Part shown: positions 11,030 to 20,875 of the stretch, in pieces | How positions within the stretch are numbered: position 1 is the first letter of the stretch | Layout of the letters: every line of letters starts with the position of its first letter | Assembly: GCA_021521415.1 (NCBI GenBank) | Contig: JAIQDT010000001.1 | Coordinates: forward strand, 7,440,001 to 7,504,000 | Direction: 5' to 3' | DNA from: Bidens hawaiensis | Taxonomy: Eukaryota; Streptophyta; Magnoliopsida; Asterales; Asteraceae | DNA: 64,000 nt | Program-made: the position numbers and the translations under genes | Notes under the pieces: generated by a model | Databases searched by the model: none | What the model was told of the DNA's origin: nothing | The model's input: only the letters and a program-made list of their open reading frames with translations

Positions 11030-11085
11030 AAGTAATTCCCCTCCCCACACTTGAATCTCACATTGTCCTCAATGTGAAAAGATTC
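11030..11085 (-). other. Second polypurine-like block
   Basis: Minus strand reads CAAGTGTGGGGAGGGG preceded by CATTGAGGACAATGTGAG, the same wording as the true Athila polypurine tract at 9508-9553. No LTR follows it. Confidence 0.5.
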
Positions 11086-12526
11086 ATGAAAAGATAAAAC
11101 TTATAATTAAGTATGGTGAGTTAAAATGGAGAGGTCCTATGCGCTAACGAAATTTCGACGGAGCGTCCCCTGTTTATCGTCCGTTTTCCTGTTTGTACCT
11201 TTATAATATAAAACTGCAAAAAACCACAAACAACCAAGCATAATTTGCTGAAAATTAGGTATGGAATCATCCATCCCTTGCCCTATCGGGCTAAATAAGT
11301 ACCTACTAATAATGTCTTGGCACCCACGGCCATAGAAGTGTCCAACCAAACCAACATATAAACAAGTACGACATAAAGTAAATTGTTTAAAACACACATA
11401 ATAATAATGTCATAAAGATACTACCAACCCCTTGCCCGTGCCCGACCTACCAGTGCCGCCACTCATCAGTTACCCGTGTCCGGGTCAAATGGTCCCCATT
11501 GCCTATCCATGCGATTGCCCAACCGATCGATCTCTCACCTCGTCTCTGCATATTCGGCTGCCCTCTGTGCATCGGATGCAACCATATGTCAGTGATCCTA
11601 TCAAATGAGGCGGTTGGATATTCATCTCTAGATCCAAAACCCGAATGGTTCCTTTCAATTAAACCTTAACAATCAATTATTCAACAATATATTCATCATA
11701 AACTAATAAAATAACCCATATAATTTTCGGGTTTAGACCCGATTTAATCAATTTGAGATATTTTAGGGTTAAACTAAACCTAGAAAGATGAATTTGAACA
11801 ATATAATCGTAAAATTAACATACATTTGGTTGGAAATTGAAGATTTGATAAAGAAATTAGTGAAATAGGGGTTTGGTCGGCGGTTTGTTGTTCAAAAACG
11901 AAGTTGGTTTTAGGGTTAGTGGGTGAGAAAAGTTATTTTAATAATTAAAAACTCGTAACTGCACTGGAGATAAAAGCACGGCGCCGATGCATTGTAGCCT
12001 CATGACCTCCTCCACAAGATTTGAGGAAGATTCATGTTGCTTGCCTTTCCTCACTGGCCTTCATTCAACCTTCTTGCTTTCCATTTCAGTAATGTTGTGT
12101 TTGGTGTGAATGGAATAGTGAGTTTATGCATGCATTATATAGAGACTGGAAAGTCGAACACGGCCCCGTGCTTTTTTGAAGCACGGCCCCGTGTTGCTAG
12201 GGAAATAAATGTTTCTGAATCATAGAATTGTACGAAATCAGCGCGTATCATGCTGAAGATTCTAGGGTGATCACGCCCTCGTGATTTTGGAAGCACGGCC
12301 TGTGCTTTTTGTCATTGATGTTTTTCTTAGAATGATGTTTAGTATGTTATTTTAGAAGTTTGGTCATCCTAAAAATTACTTTTCATTAAAATTAAAAGGT
12401 CCTAAAACATATACTGGATAAGCCCGGTTTTCCTAAAAATAAGAAAATATTCGGTTTAAGCCTGAATTTCATAGCACATTGTGCGTAATGCACTAGTTTT
12501 CACATAAAATCAGAAAATTAAGTTTC

Positions 12527-12814
12527 CTAGATTTCCCCGAAAGGTTTTTCTAATCCGAATGGCCCTGGTGGTGGAAAGTACGTGAAACTGAGAACTTGAA
12601 ACTGGAGTTGTTCATTGATGTTTCGAAGTTCAATTTTCATGTTTGCCACTGATTCGGTGAGTTGAACGAGGCGCATCTCAGCAAGGAGATTCATTTTGTT
12701 GAGTTCCTTAACGAGCTCTTGAAGTTTCAGGAGAAGCTCGGTCTTGGAAACATGGAGGACATCGTTTCTCGGTTGTCGAGGAACGGAAATTGCTTCCCTC
12801 ATTTCAGTAGGCAT
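12527..12814 (-). CDS. Small coiled-coil ORF in the Athila tail
   Basis: 95 codons on the minus strand. Residues about 22-72 are leucine/glutamate/lysine-rich with heptad-like spacing (LLLKLQELVKELNKMNLLAE), suggesting a coiled coil, and the end is proline/glycine-rich. Not recognised. It may be the surviving piece of an accessory ORF of this Athila family. A 76-codon plus-strand ORF overlaps it. Confidence 0.3.
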   Translation of the reverse strand: MPTEMREAISVPRQPRNDVLHVSKTELLLKLQELVKELNKMNLLAEMRLVQLTESVANMKIELRNINEQLQFQVLSFTYFPPPGPFGLEKPFGEI

Positions 12815-13050
12815 GTTGAAGTTTCAGAGAGGATTGTTTTGGTTTTGGTTGGTGCAAGGAATGCATTGGGAAGAGGTGCATTTTATAGCTAACCAAATTT
12901 CCTAAGCACGACCCTATGCTTTTGGTAGCACGGCCCTTGTTTTTACTCTGACAATTCTGTTACAAAACCAGTCTGACTGAGATTTTTGCTGCGAAGATTC
13001 CGACCCGCAATTTTTGGCACGGCACCGTGCTTTCTTAAGCACGCCCTCGT

Positions 13051-13053
<3 letters not shown>

Positions 13054-13118
<65 letters not shown>
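13054..13118. repeat. (AT)n microsatellite
   Basis: About 32 copies of AT between a GCACGG-type palindrome pair and the integrase end. Confidence 0.95.
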
Positions 13119-13121
<3 letters not shown>

Positions 13122-13421
13122 CAAGGCCTAGTTAGTGAAGGTCTTGGCCAGACCTTGTTTCCTTAATTTCCTATTCAGGGAGCTGGAGGGTTACTACCTC
13201 TAAAATTTCCTCAAATGGTCCATTGATATATGGTTTTAATCGATGTCCATTGACTTTAAAATTTTGGCCATTTGAATTTGAGATCTTGACTATCCAATAG
13301 TCAAAGACTGATTCAACTATGTATGGACCTATCCACCGTGATTTCAATTTTCCTGGGAAAAGACGTAAGTGTGTGTTGTATAACAGTACACGAAACCCAA
13401 CTTGGAATTTCTTGTTTCCTT

Positions 13422-14145
13422 TTAAATGGGCGCGTGCACAAGTTTAGTCTTTTCTTTGTAAGACCAGGAATTTTCATAGGCTAATGCTCTCACTTCTTCG
13501 AGTTCATGAATTTGATCTTCCCGGTTCATGCCGGCGGGCATTAGATCGAGGTTCACTGCTCTTAAAACCCAATAGGCTTTGTGTTTTAATTCTACTGGTA
13601 GATGACATGCTTTCCTATAAATGAGTTTGAAGGGTGTCGTTCCTATGGGAGTTTTGTAGGCTGTGAAGGGCCCACAAAGCGTCATCTAACTTTTATGCCC
13701 AATTTTTATGATTCATTCCTATGGTTCTTTCTTTGATTCCTCGATTCGAGACCTCTACTTGCCCACTAGTCTGAGGGTGATATGGTGTTGTCAGTCGGTG
13801 GTGAACTCCATATCGTGCTAAGACTTTGTTCATTAAAGCATTACAGAAGTGAGTACCTCTGTCACTAATTAGGGCTTTTGGAGTGTTGAATCGTGAAAAT
13901 AACTTTTTCAGAAATTGTACAACTACTCGAGCATCGTTAGTGGGGAGAGCTTGTACTTCTACCCATTTAGATAGGTAGTCGACTACTACAAGGATGTATT
14001 TATTTCCGAACGAGTTAGGAAATGGGCCCATGAAATCTATTCCCCATACATCAAAGACTTGACAAATTTGAATGTCTTTCTGAGCCATCTCATTTTTGGC
14101 TGGGATGTTCCCGGATTTTTGACAAGAATCGCATGCTTGGATCAA
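13422..14145 (-). pseudogene. pol: Athila integrase
   Basis: Two adjoining minus-strand ORFs (14145-13693 and 13685-13422) give one integrase with a break near 13690. Visible are CDSCQKSG of the zinc-binding domain, [10 protein letters not shown] (first Asp), ISDRGTHF (second Asp) and [13 protein letters not shown] (Glu) of the DDE core, then the Athila C-terminal part with TPFKLIYRKACHLPVELKHK. The integrase would insert the cDNA into host chromatin. All three catalytic acids are present; the frame break near 13690 and the missing N-terminus make it non-functional as read. Confidence 0.85.
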
Positions 14146-15860
14146 AGTATGTGTGTCTGTGTATATGGTGGGCCAGAAGAATCATGCATCAAATACTTTT
14201 CTAACCGTAGTGGCGGTACCGTGGTGCCCACCAGTTGGTCTTTCATGGTAGTGTTTGAGAATATCTAAGGCTTTCTTTCCTGCTACACACCTACGAACAA
14301 CCTGATCGGCACCTATCCTAAAAAAGTACGATCTTCCCAGAAGTAGAACTTAAGGTCGGAGAATAATTTCTTCCGTTGTGGATGAGTAAGCCCTTTTCTT
14401 AGGATTCTACAAGCTAGGTAGTTTGCGAAGTCAGCATACCAAGGACTTTCGTCTTTCTCCTCTATATCCGCCTGGATGCGCATGAGAATCTCATGTGGGA
14501 AATTATCATTGATAATTTTCTTGTGAAGTTCTTCTAAGGCTGGACATTATAAGCGTGAGAGGTGGTTTGCGGCTACATTCTCTGCTCCCATTTTGTCTTT
14601 GACTTCTATGTCGAATTCTTGGAGTAGTAGGATCCATCGGATAAGTCTGGGTTTGGCATCTTGCTTATTGAAGAGGTAACGAATTACGGCGTGATCGATG
14701 TAACTATGGTTTTGGAAAGAACATGGTATGATCCAAATTTTTCAAAGGCAAAAACTACTGCTAGTAATTCTTTATCTGGCATGGTAAATTGAGTGAAAGT
14801 GTTTTTCTTTGCGTTGTCCGAGTACGGCTCCAACTGCAAAGTCACTTGCATCGCATATGATTTCGAATGGAATGGTCTAGTCGGGCGTAGTCATGATAGG
14901 TACTTTAACAAGTTTATCCTTTAATATGTTGAATGATTCAGCACATTCTTTAGAGAAGATGAATGGTGACTCTTTCTCTAGAAGTTTGGTTATAGGCCTA
15001 GCAATTTTGGAAAAATCTTTAATGAAACGTCGGTGGAATCCTGTGTGACCTAGAAAACTTCTAATAGCTTTTACTGAGGTTGGTTGTGGATGTTTAGTGA
15101 TAGTTTCTATTTTTGCTTTATTAACCTCTAATCCCTTTTGAGTAATCTTTTGGCCGAGAACGATGTCTTCTTTAACCATAAAGTGACATTTCTCCCATTT
15201 GACCACTAGATTTACTTCCTCACACCTAGATAACATTTTGTCAAGGTTTTTTAAACACTGATCGAAGGAGTCTCCAAAGACTGAGAAGTAGTCCATGAAT
15301 ACTTCCATAGAGTGTTCGATCATTTCGTGAAAAATGGCTACCATGCATCGCTTGAAAGTGGATGGAGCATTACATAATCCAAATGGCATTCTTCGGTAGG
15401 CGAAGGTTCCGTATGACTGGTAAAAGTGGTTTTCTCCTGATCTTCAGGAGCAATGGGAATTAGGAAATATCCGAAAAATCTGTCAAGAAAACAGTAGAAC
15501 ATTTTTGCGCATTTGATCGATGAAAGGAAGTTGAAAATGATCTTTTCTTGTGGCGTCATTGAGTTTCCGGTAGTCAATGCAAACTCGCTAGCCTGTGATG
15601 GTTCTCATTGGTATTAGCTCATCATTTTCATTCATTACAACCGGCATTCCTCCTTTATTGGGTACTACTTGAACAGGACTAACCCAAGGTGAATCTGAGA
15701 TTGGGTAGATTAATCCAGCATCAAGGAGTTTGATTACTTCCTTCTTCACCACATCTTGCATGTTGGGATTGAGACTTCTTTGATGTTGGACCACGGGCTT
15801 GTATTCTTCCTCCAGAATTTTGTTAGTACAAAAGGAGGGACTGATGCCCCTAATATCCAT
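14146..15860 (-). pseudogene. pol: Athila reverse transcriptase and RNase H
   Basis: RT begins around 15860 (EVIKLLDAGLIYPISDSPWVSPVQVVP) and continues through a broken middle (15577-15338) to MPFGLCNAPSTFKRCM at about 15389. The catalytic box reads VFMDYFSVFG, whereas the family has VFMDDFSVFG, so the second catalytic Asp is replaced by Tyr. The thumb and connection (FLGHTGFHRRFIKDFS) end in a stop near 14877. RNase H fragments follow to about 14580 in shifting frames. Several frameshifts and stops make it clearly dead. Confidence 0.85.
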
Positions 15861-15977
15861 GATCTTCCATGCGATGGCCTTTTTATGGTTTTTGAGAACC
15901 TTAAGAAGTTCGTATTTCTCTTATTCGGAAATGTGAGATGAAATAATTACTGGTTGAAAGTCTTTTTCTAGAAAGGC

Positions 15978-16660
15978 TTATTCGAGATGGCTTGGTAGTT
16001 CTTTTAACTCTAAGGTTGGTGGTTCTTCGATTGATGGTTTTGATTTTTCATTAAATTTGGTGATTTCATAAACTACTTCTGATGCTTCCTGATAGTCATC
16101 ATTGATATTTTTGTTTTCTAAAATGGGTATGTTGAGTTTTTTGTCTAAGACTTGTGTTTCTAGAGGTGTATTAATGGAGGAGTCTCGGATATAGCAACTC
16201 ACGATAGAATCTATGATGTCAACACAGTATAATGTGTCATCGTGATGTTGCGGATATTGCATAGATTTTCCTATGTCAAAAGTGATTGCCTCGTCATTGA
16301 CCCTAAGAGTGAGTTTGCTGGTGCAAACGTCAATAATAGCCTTTGCGGTGGCTAAAAACGGTCTTCCTAAAACTAGAGGTACACTTTTGTCTTCCTCCAT
16401 GTCTAGAATTACAAAATTTACTGGGAAAACAAACTTGTCATTTTTGACAAGCATGTTTTCAACAATGCCCCGAGGATATTTAACAAATCAGTCAGCTATC
16501 TGAATGCTCATGCGGGTGGGCTTTGGTTCTTCTATCCCTAGTTTTGCAAAAACCGCATAAGACATTAAATTAATACTAGCTCCTAGGTCGGCCATGGCTT
16601 TGCTAACAGAAAAATTTCCTATGAGACAAGGGATAGTGAAACTCCCTGGATCGGTCATTG
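15978..16660 (-). pseudogene. pol: Athila aspartic protease region
   Basis: Minus-strand reading shows the active-site motif ADLGASINLM at about 16600-16571, then an in-frame TGA at 16490-16488 where the family has an arginine, then VLVLGRPFL-type sequence (VPLVLGRPFLATAKAIIDV) at about 16385-16330. It ends with an acidic linker that leads to RT. The protease would cleave the Gag-Pol polyprotein. The single nonsense codon separates the active site from the flap region. Confidence 0.8.
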
Positions 16661-17782
16661 TTGTTGGCAGCTTGCTTTGGAGGACTGTTGAACATTCTTC
16701 ACTCTGAGTGACATTCCAGTGTTCCTCCAGCTTCCTTTAGTTTGTCAGTACTTCTTTGAGAAACTTGGCATATTTTGGCATTTGAGCGATGGCTTCGACA
16801 AAAGGGATGTTGATACGGAGTTCTTTAAAGAGTTCTAAAAACTTCCCGTACTGAGCTACCAATCATTCCTGCTTCAGCCTTCCCGGGTATGGAATAGGTG
16901 GAACATAAGTTCGGACTGGCTCCTTGGGTTGTACGGTGCCTGTTGTGTTTCATCAGGAGACTCCTTTTCCGTAACTGGTTCTGAAGTTGGTGAGGCCACG
17001 GTGGTTGTACCGCTTCTAAGTGTAACAGCGTTAGCTATCGCATTTGGGTAGGTGATTGTGTTGCTTGGAAGAGTGACGGGTGGTCTCTCGGATAATTGTC
17101 AAGAAATCCGATTTGAGTTTCTAGATTCTGTAATGATGCTTGTTCACTTTTGAGGTCGGCTTCATATTTTAATAATACTCCGTTGATATCAACGGCTCTT
17201 AATTCGGCCTTCTTTTCTGCTTCATTTGTTTTGGTTCTTTTGGAAGCACGGTACCGTGCTGCACAATGCAGACAGCTTTTTCTTTTTATTTTGTTTATTT
17301 GTCGGGCTGGTTCATTTTTAACTGATTTTCTTTGCGGGTTGGCTTAAGATAGTAATTAAAAGTCCTAAATTTCATTAAAACATAAAACATAAAGAATTAA
17401 ACATAGTAGAAATGAAAAGTACAACAACAATCATAGATCCTAACACATAGCACTAGCGGGAGCAACTTTAACGTGAAATAATGTTGGACTTCAACGACCA
17501 CCATTCCCGAACAAGTCTTGAATCTGTGGTGGCGCTCGTTTAACCTCTAAGAGCTCGAAAAGCTTTTTGTCGAGCTTTACGATTTCCCGGTTGAGAAATT
17601 TAAGCTTGGAAGCCACATCCTTGTGGTGGCCATCCACAACATAGAAGTTTTCAAACCGAAGTAGTTCGACTTTGTTGATTAACTCGATTACGCGAGCTTC
17701 GGTCTGAATGTTGCTTTCGACTTGGTCCCTTATTTGTCATGAGTTGGATTAACATTTCTTCGATCTTTGAGTAGCTTGGGTT
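16661..17782 (-). other. Decayed Athila gag-protease linker
   Basis: No convincing domain. It lies between gag and protease on the minus strand, with multiple stops in every frame. One palindrome, GCACGGTACCGTGC, sits at 17246-17259. Confidence 0.5.
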
Positions 17783-18989
17783 TTAATGGCTACTAGAAAT
17801 TCGATCTTGGAATTGAGGTTCAGGCTGGAAGGATTGATTCATCGGTCTTTTCTCGAATTCGGGTAGGGGTTGAGTGTTACCTCCGTCTTTCCAACTAAAA
17901 TTCGGGTGGTTCCTCCATCCTGGATTGTAGTTATTGCTAAAAGCGATGTTCTGTCGGGCGATGAAATCGACTTCTTCCATGGCCATGATAACTTGTTTAC
18001 AGTCACTCGCCATATTATTTCCTCCACAAGTGTCACAGATGAGTCTGGTTTTTGATAGCTCGGCTTGAAGTTGTTTGAATTTTTTAGAAAGAGCTTCAAG
18101 TTGTGCTGTGATAAGAGTGTTGGAATCGACGTGGTGTATTCCTTTATGGGTTGGTGTATATCTTGGTAGATTGTAAGCGAAACTCTTCTTTGCGGCTTTC
18201 TCCAGAACTTCAAATGCTTCGTTAGGTGATTTGGATGTCTCCACCAGCGATTTGGTTGATGTCCTGTTTGTTTTGAATGGATTGTGCGTCAAAGAAAGTT
18301 TGTACTTGTAACCATACGCTCTGTACACGGTGTGGACATCTTCTTAAAAGACTTTTGTATATTTCCCATGCTGCGTGTAACGACCCATTATCATCAGTCC
18401 GAAATCCGGTAATGCTGTCTCGGTATTTGGCAGTTTTATCAGCCATAAAATATTCGAGGAGAAAATGTTCAACCATCTGGTCCAAAGTGGTGATGGAACC
18501 AGAGGAAATAGATTCTATCCATTCTAGGGCTTGGCCCCTTAGAGAGAAAGGAAAGAGTTTAAGCGTGATTTGATCGTCTGAACAGTTTTGAATTTTAAAG
18601 GTCCCGCAGATTTGTAGGAATCGAGATATGTGAGAAAGAGGGTCTTCGTCGAGGCGACCATGAAATTGAACTGAATTTTCCACCATATGAATGGTGCTTG
18701 ATTTGATTTCGAAATTTTCGGTGATTTCGGGTAGAGCCACTCTATTACCACGGCCTTCGAGAGTTGGCTTGGCATATTGGCTCATGTTCGGCTCATTGTT
18801 CTGGGCCGCCATCATTTCTTTGGTTTGATTTTCTCCTGAGGTGGTGGCGTCTACTGATTCGTCTTTAATTGCTTTGGTGGTTTCTGCAGTCCGTTTACGT
18901 GCTCGTCGACGAAAAAGTCGTTCTAGTTCAGAAATTGGAGAAACAAGCTCAGGCTCAAAAGTAGAGGACATACATGGGACTAAATCCAA
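17783..18989 (-). pseudogene. gag: Athila gag
   Basis: The first ORF (18989-18222) holds the capsid domain: HGRLDEDPLSHISRFLQICG, then LKLFPFSLRGQALEWIESI and SLHAAWEIYKSLLRRCPHR, standard Athila capsid landmarks. A frameshift near 18225-18330 moves to a second ORF (18328-17783) containing a CDTCGG...C partial knuckle and NYNPGWRNHPNFSW, a hallmark of Athila gag. The protein would form the cytoplasmic virus-like particle. The N-terminal 75 residues are low-complexity and arginine-rich. Confidence 0.85.
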
Positions 18990-19247
18990 ATTAAAACTAA
19001 AGTAAAAGTTAGTTAAAGTTAAACTAAAGGTTAGTCTAAGTTAAACTACGAGTTAGGCTAAGCTATTTTAAACAAAACTGCGGTATAAATTAATTAAGCT
19101 AAAGTAAAGGTAAGGTAAATAAAAGTTAAAATTAGGCTAGCCATAAAAATATATAATTAGTAATTAATAAAAACAAAATAAAATGAAAGTTAAAATTTTT
19201 TACAATGATTAAATTAAAACTTGGATCGTTCTTAGAAACGTACCGTA

Positions 19248-19265
19248 TCCCCGGAAATGGTGCCA
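19248..19265 (-). other. Athila primer-binding site
   Basis: Minus strand TGGCACCATTTCCGGGGA, six bases after the LTR end, is close to the Athila-group site TGGCGCCGTTGCCGGGGA (Asp tRNA). Three differences suggest decay. Confidence 0.75.
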
Positions 19266-19271
19266 AAAACT

Positions 19272-20875
19272 TGATGTGTGCTGCATAGCTTGTATAAATA
19301 TGATAGATGGGATGATTTGCTATTGCACAAGATCGTGTTTCAAATTTATAAAAGAGATTTCTACAAAGACTAAACACACACAAAATAGGCAAGTGTACCT
19401 ATCGTATATGTAGAATACTATTGGTAAGAACCAAGTATCCATCTGTGGACATTAATGTTTCTAACGATAAATCGTTGTTTTATTTTAATCCGAGGTTTTA
19501 ATAATTTTGGGGTTGATTTTTAAACTTTTTATAATATCAATACTTATATTATAGGTTACCAAGACGAGAAATTCTAAACAAGTAGTTCAATTATATGAAG
19601 GTTACCATCTAAGATCAAGAATCCACACCATTTTATCCTTGATAATTAATATGTAAACATGTGGTAAACTTGCCATAATAATATATCATAGATAGCTCCT
19701 TAAGACTTAAGTGAGCATCTTTGACATAAAAGGAGTAACATGCGCATTTTAAAGTCCACCATTTCCTAATGTCATGCTACCTTGAGAATGTCAATTTAAG
19801 TTGGCAAGTAGTTTCGTAAAGTAGAAAGATTAGGATTGACTTCGTTTCTCAAATACCAATTCTAGAAACTTTGGTTGGTTATAGTTCATCACATAACCTC
19901 CCCTTGGTTGATTAAAGTAAGTTATAATTACACATTCAATTAACATATGATTTCTTTAACTAGCATGATATCCTAAGCAATGCCATTTTCGGATTACCAA
20001 AACAGAGAGAAATAGATCATAACTTATATCTCATCATTTCTAAGTACAATATAAGGATCCATGTTTCGATAAGTTATCAAAGTGTTTCTATCTTTCAAGA
20101 ACATGAGTCGATCATAAATGATTGTCAATGGGATTGACAATCACCAACTTTGAATATGTAATTTAAGATGGTGAAACATTTCTCATCAAAAGGAAATTGT
20201 AAGATAACCATGTACTTTACTAGACTACACCACATGTTTTATATAATCATCAAGTAAAACAAAAGTTTCTTCATAGATATTAGATGGTAAATGGAGTTTA
20301 GCTCAAAATGAGCATGTTGATTAGGATGGATGATGATAACAAACGCATGATTAAACTAGAACAATCTAACCAAATATGGATGAATTTTTTTTCTTAATGA
20401 TGATGATGATGATGGTTAATGATGATGACCTCCAAGCCTTCAAACTCTTCACTAGATCTTCAAGGCACACCAAATGAGTGCAACATGAGCCACTATTTAT
20501 AGACAATCTGGAGTGAGAAGCACAGCCCCATGCTTACGTAGGCACGCCCCCGTGCATTTTTATGACATGTGCCAAATTTATTTTATCTTTTCTTGTAAAC
20601 AACCATGGCCCCGTGCTTTTGTTCCCAGTTTTTGTCTTTTCTTGTAGATTTTTGTCTTTTCTGGTGTTCAGAAGCATGTTGGCGTGTTTCTTGTTTTTCT
20701 TGTGTTTTCTTTCGTTTTTCTTCGTCTTTTCACTTGTTTCTTCGTTTGGGGCTTGGTTTCACCTGAAATTACATTTTATTATGATAAGTAGCCGTTTGTG
20801 CTATGTTATTTGATAGAAATTGCAGTTTTCAGAGATTATTTAATGCTGAAAAGATGTATAATTTTATGTACATCA
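19272..20875 (-). repeat. 5' LTR of the Athila element
   Basis: 1604 bp, with TGATGT at one end and ACATCA at the other. The U3-side 420 bp match the truncated copy at 9081-9507. The rest is AT-rich and non-coding. A short (GAT)n-like tract lies at 20399-20430. GCACGG/CCGTGC palindromes are at 20519-20555 and 20607-20620, just downstream (in LTR sense) of the terminus. Confidence 0.85.

Larger units (their letters stand above)
9554..13421 (-). other. Athila post-integrase region, mostly non-coding
   Basis: 3.9 kb between integrase and polypurine tract, where some Athila elements carry an envelope-like gene. I see no intact gene of that kind and no clear membrane segment. It holds an (ATT)n tract, a second polypurine-like block near 11040-11080, a long (AT)n tract, several GCACGG...CCGTGC palindromes (11974, 12159-12195, 12268-12312, 12903-12945, 13018-13052) and two small ORFs listed separately. 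Confidence 0.6.
9081..20875 (-). mobile_element. Athila-type gypsy retrotransposon, left end deleted
   Basis: Minus-strand order: 5' LTR (20875 to 19272), Asp-type primer site, gag (18989-17783), protease, reverse transcriptase/RNase H, integrase (to 13422), a 3.9-kb non-coding tail, polypurine tract, and 3' LTR cut after 427 bp (9507 to 9081). The right edge TGATGTACAT joins Copia pol at 20876. The left edge joins Copia gag, and both the missing 1.2 kb of LTR and the Copia protease were lost there. All coding parts are broken. The two LTR copies differ by very roughly 10 percent in the shared 427 bp. Confidence 0.85.
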
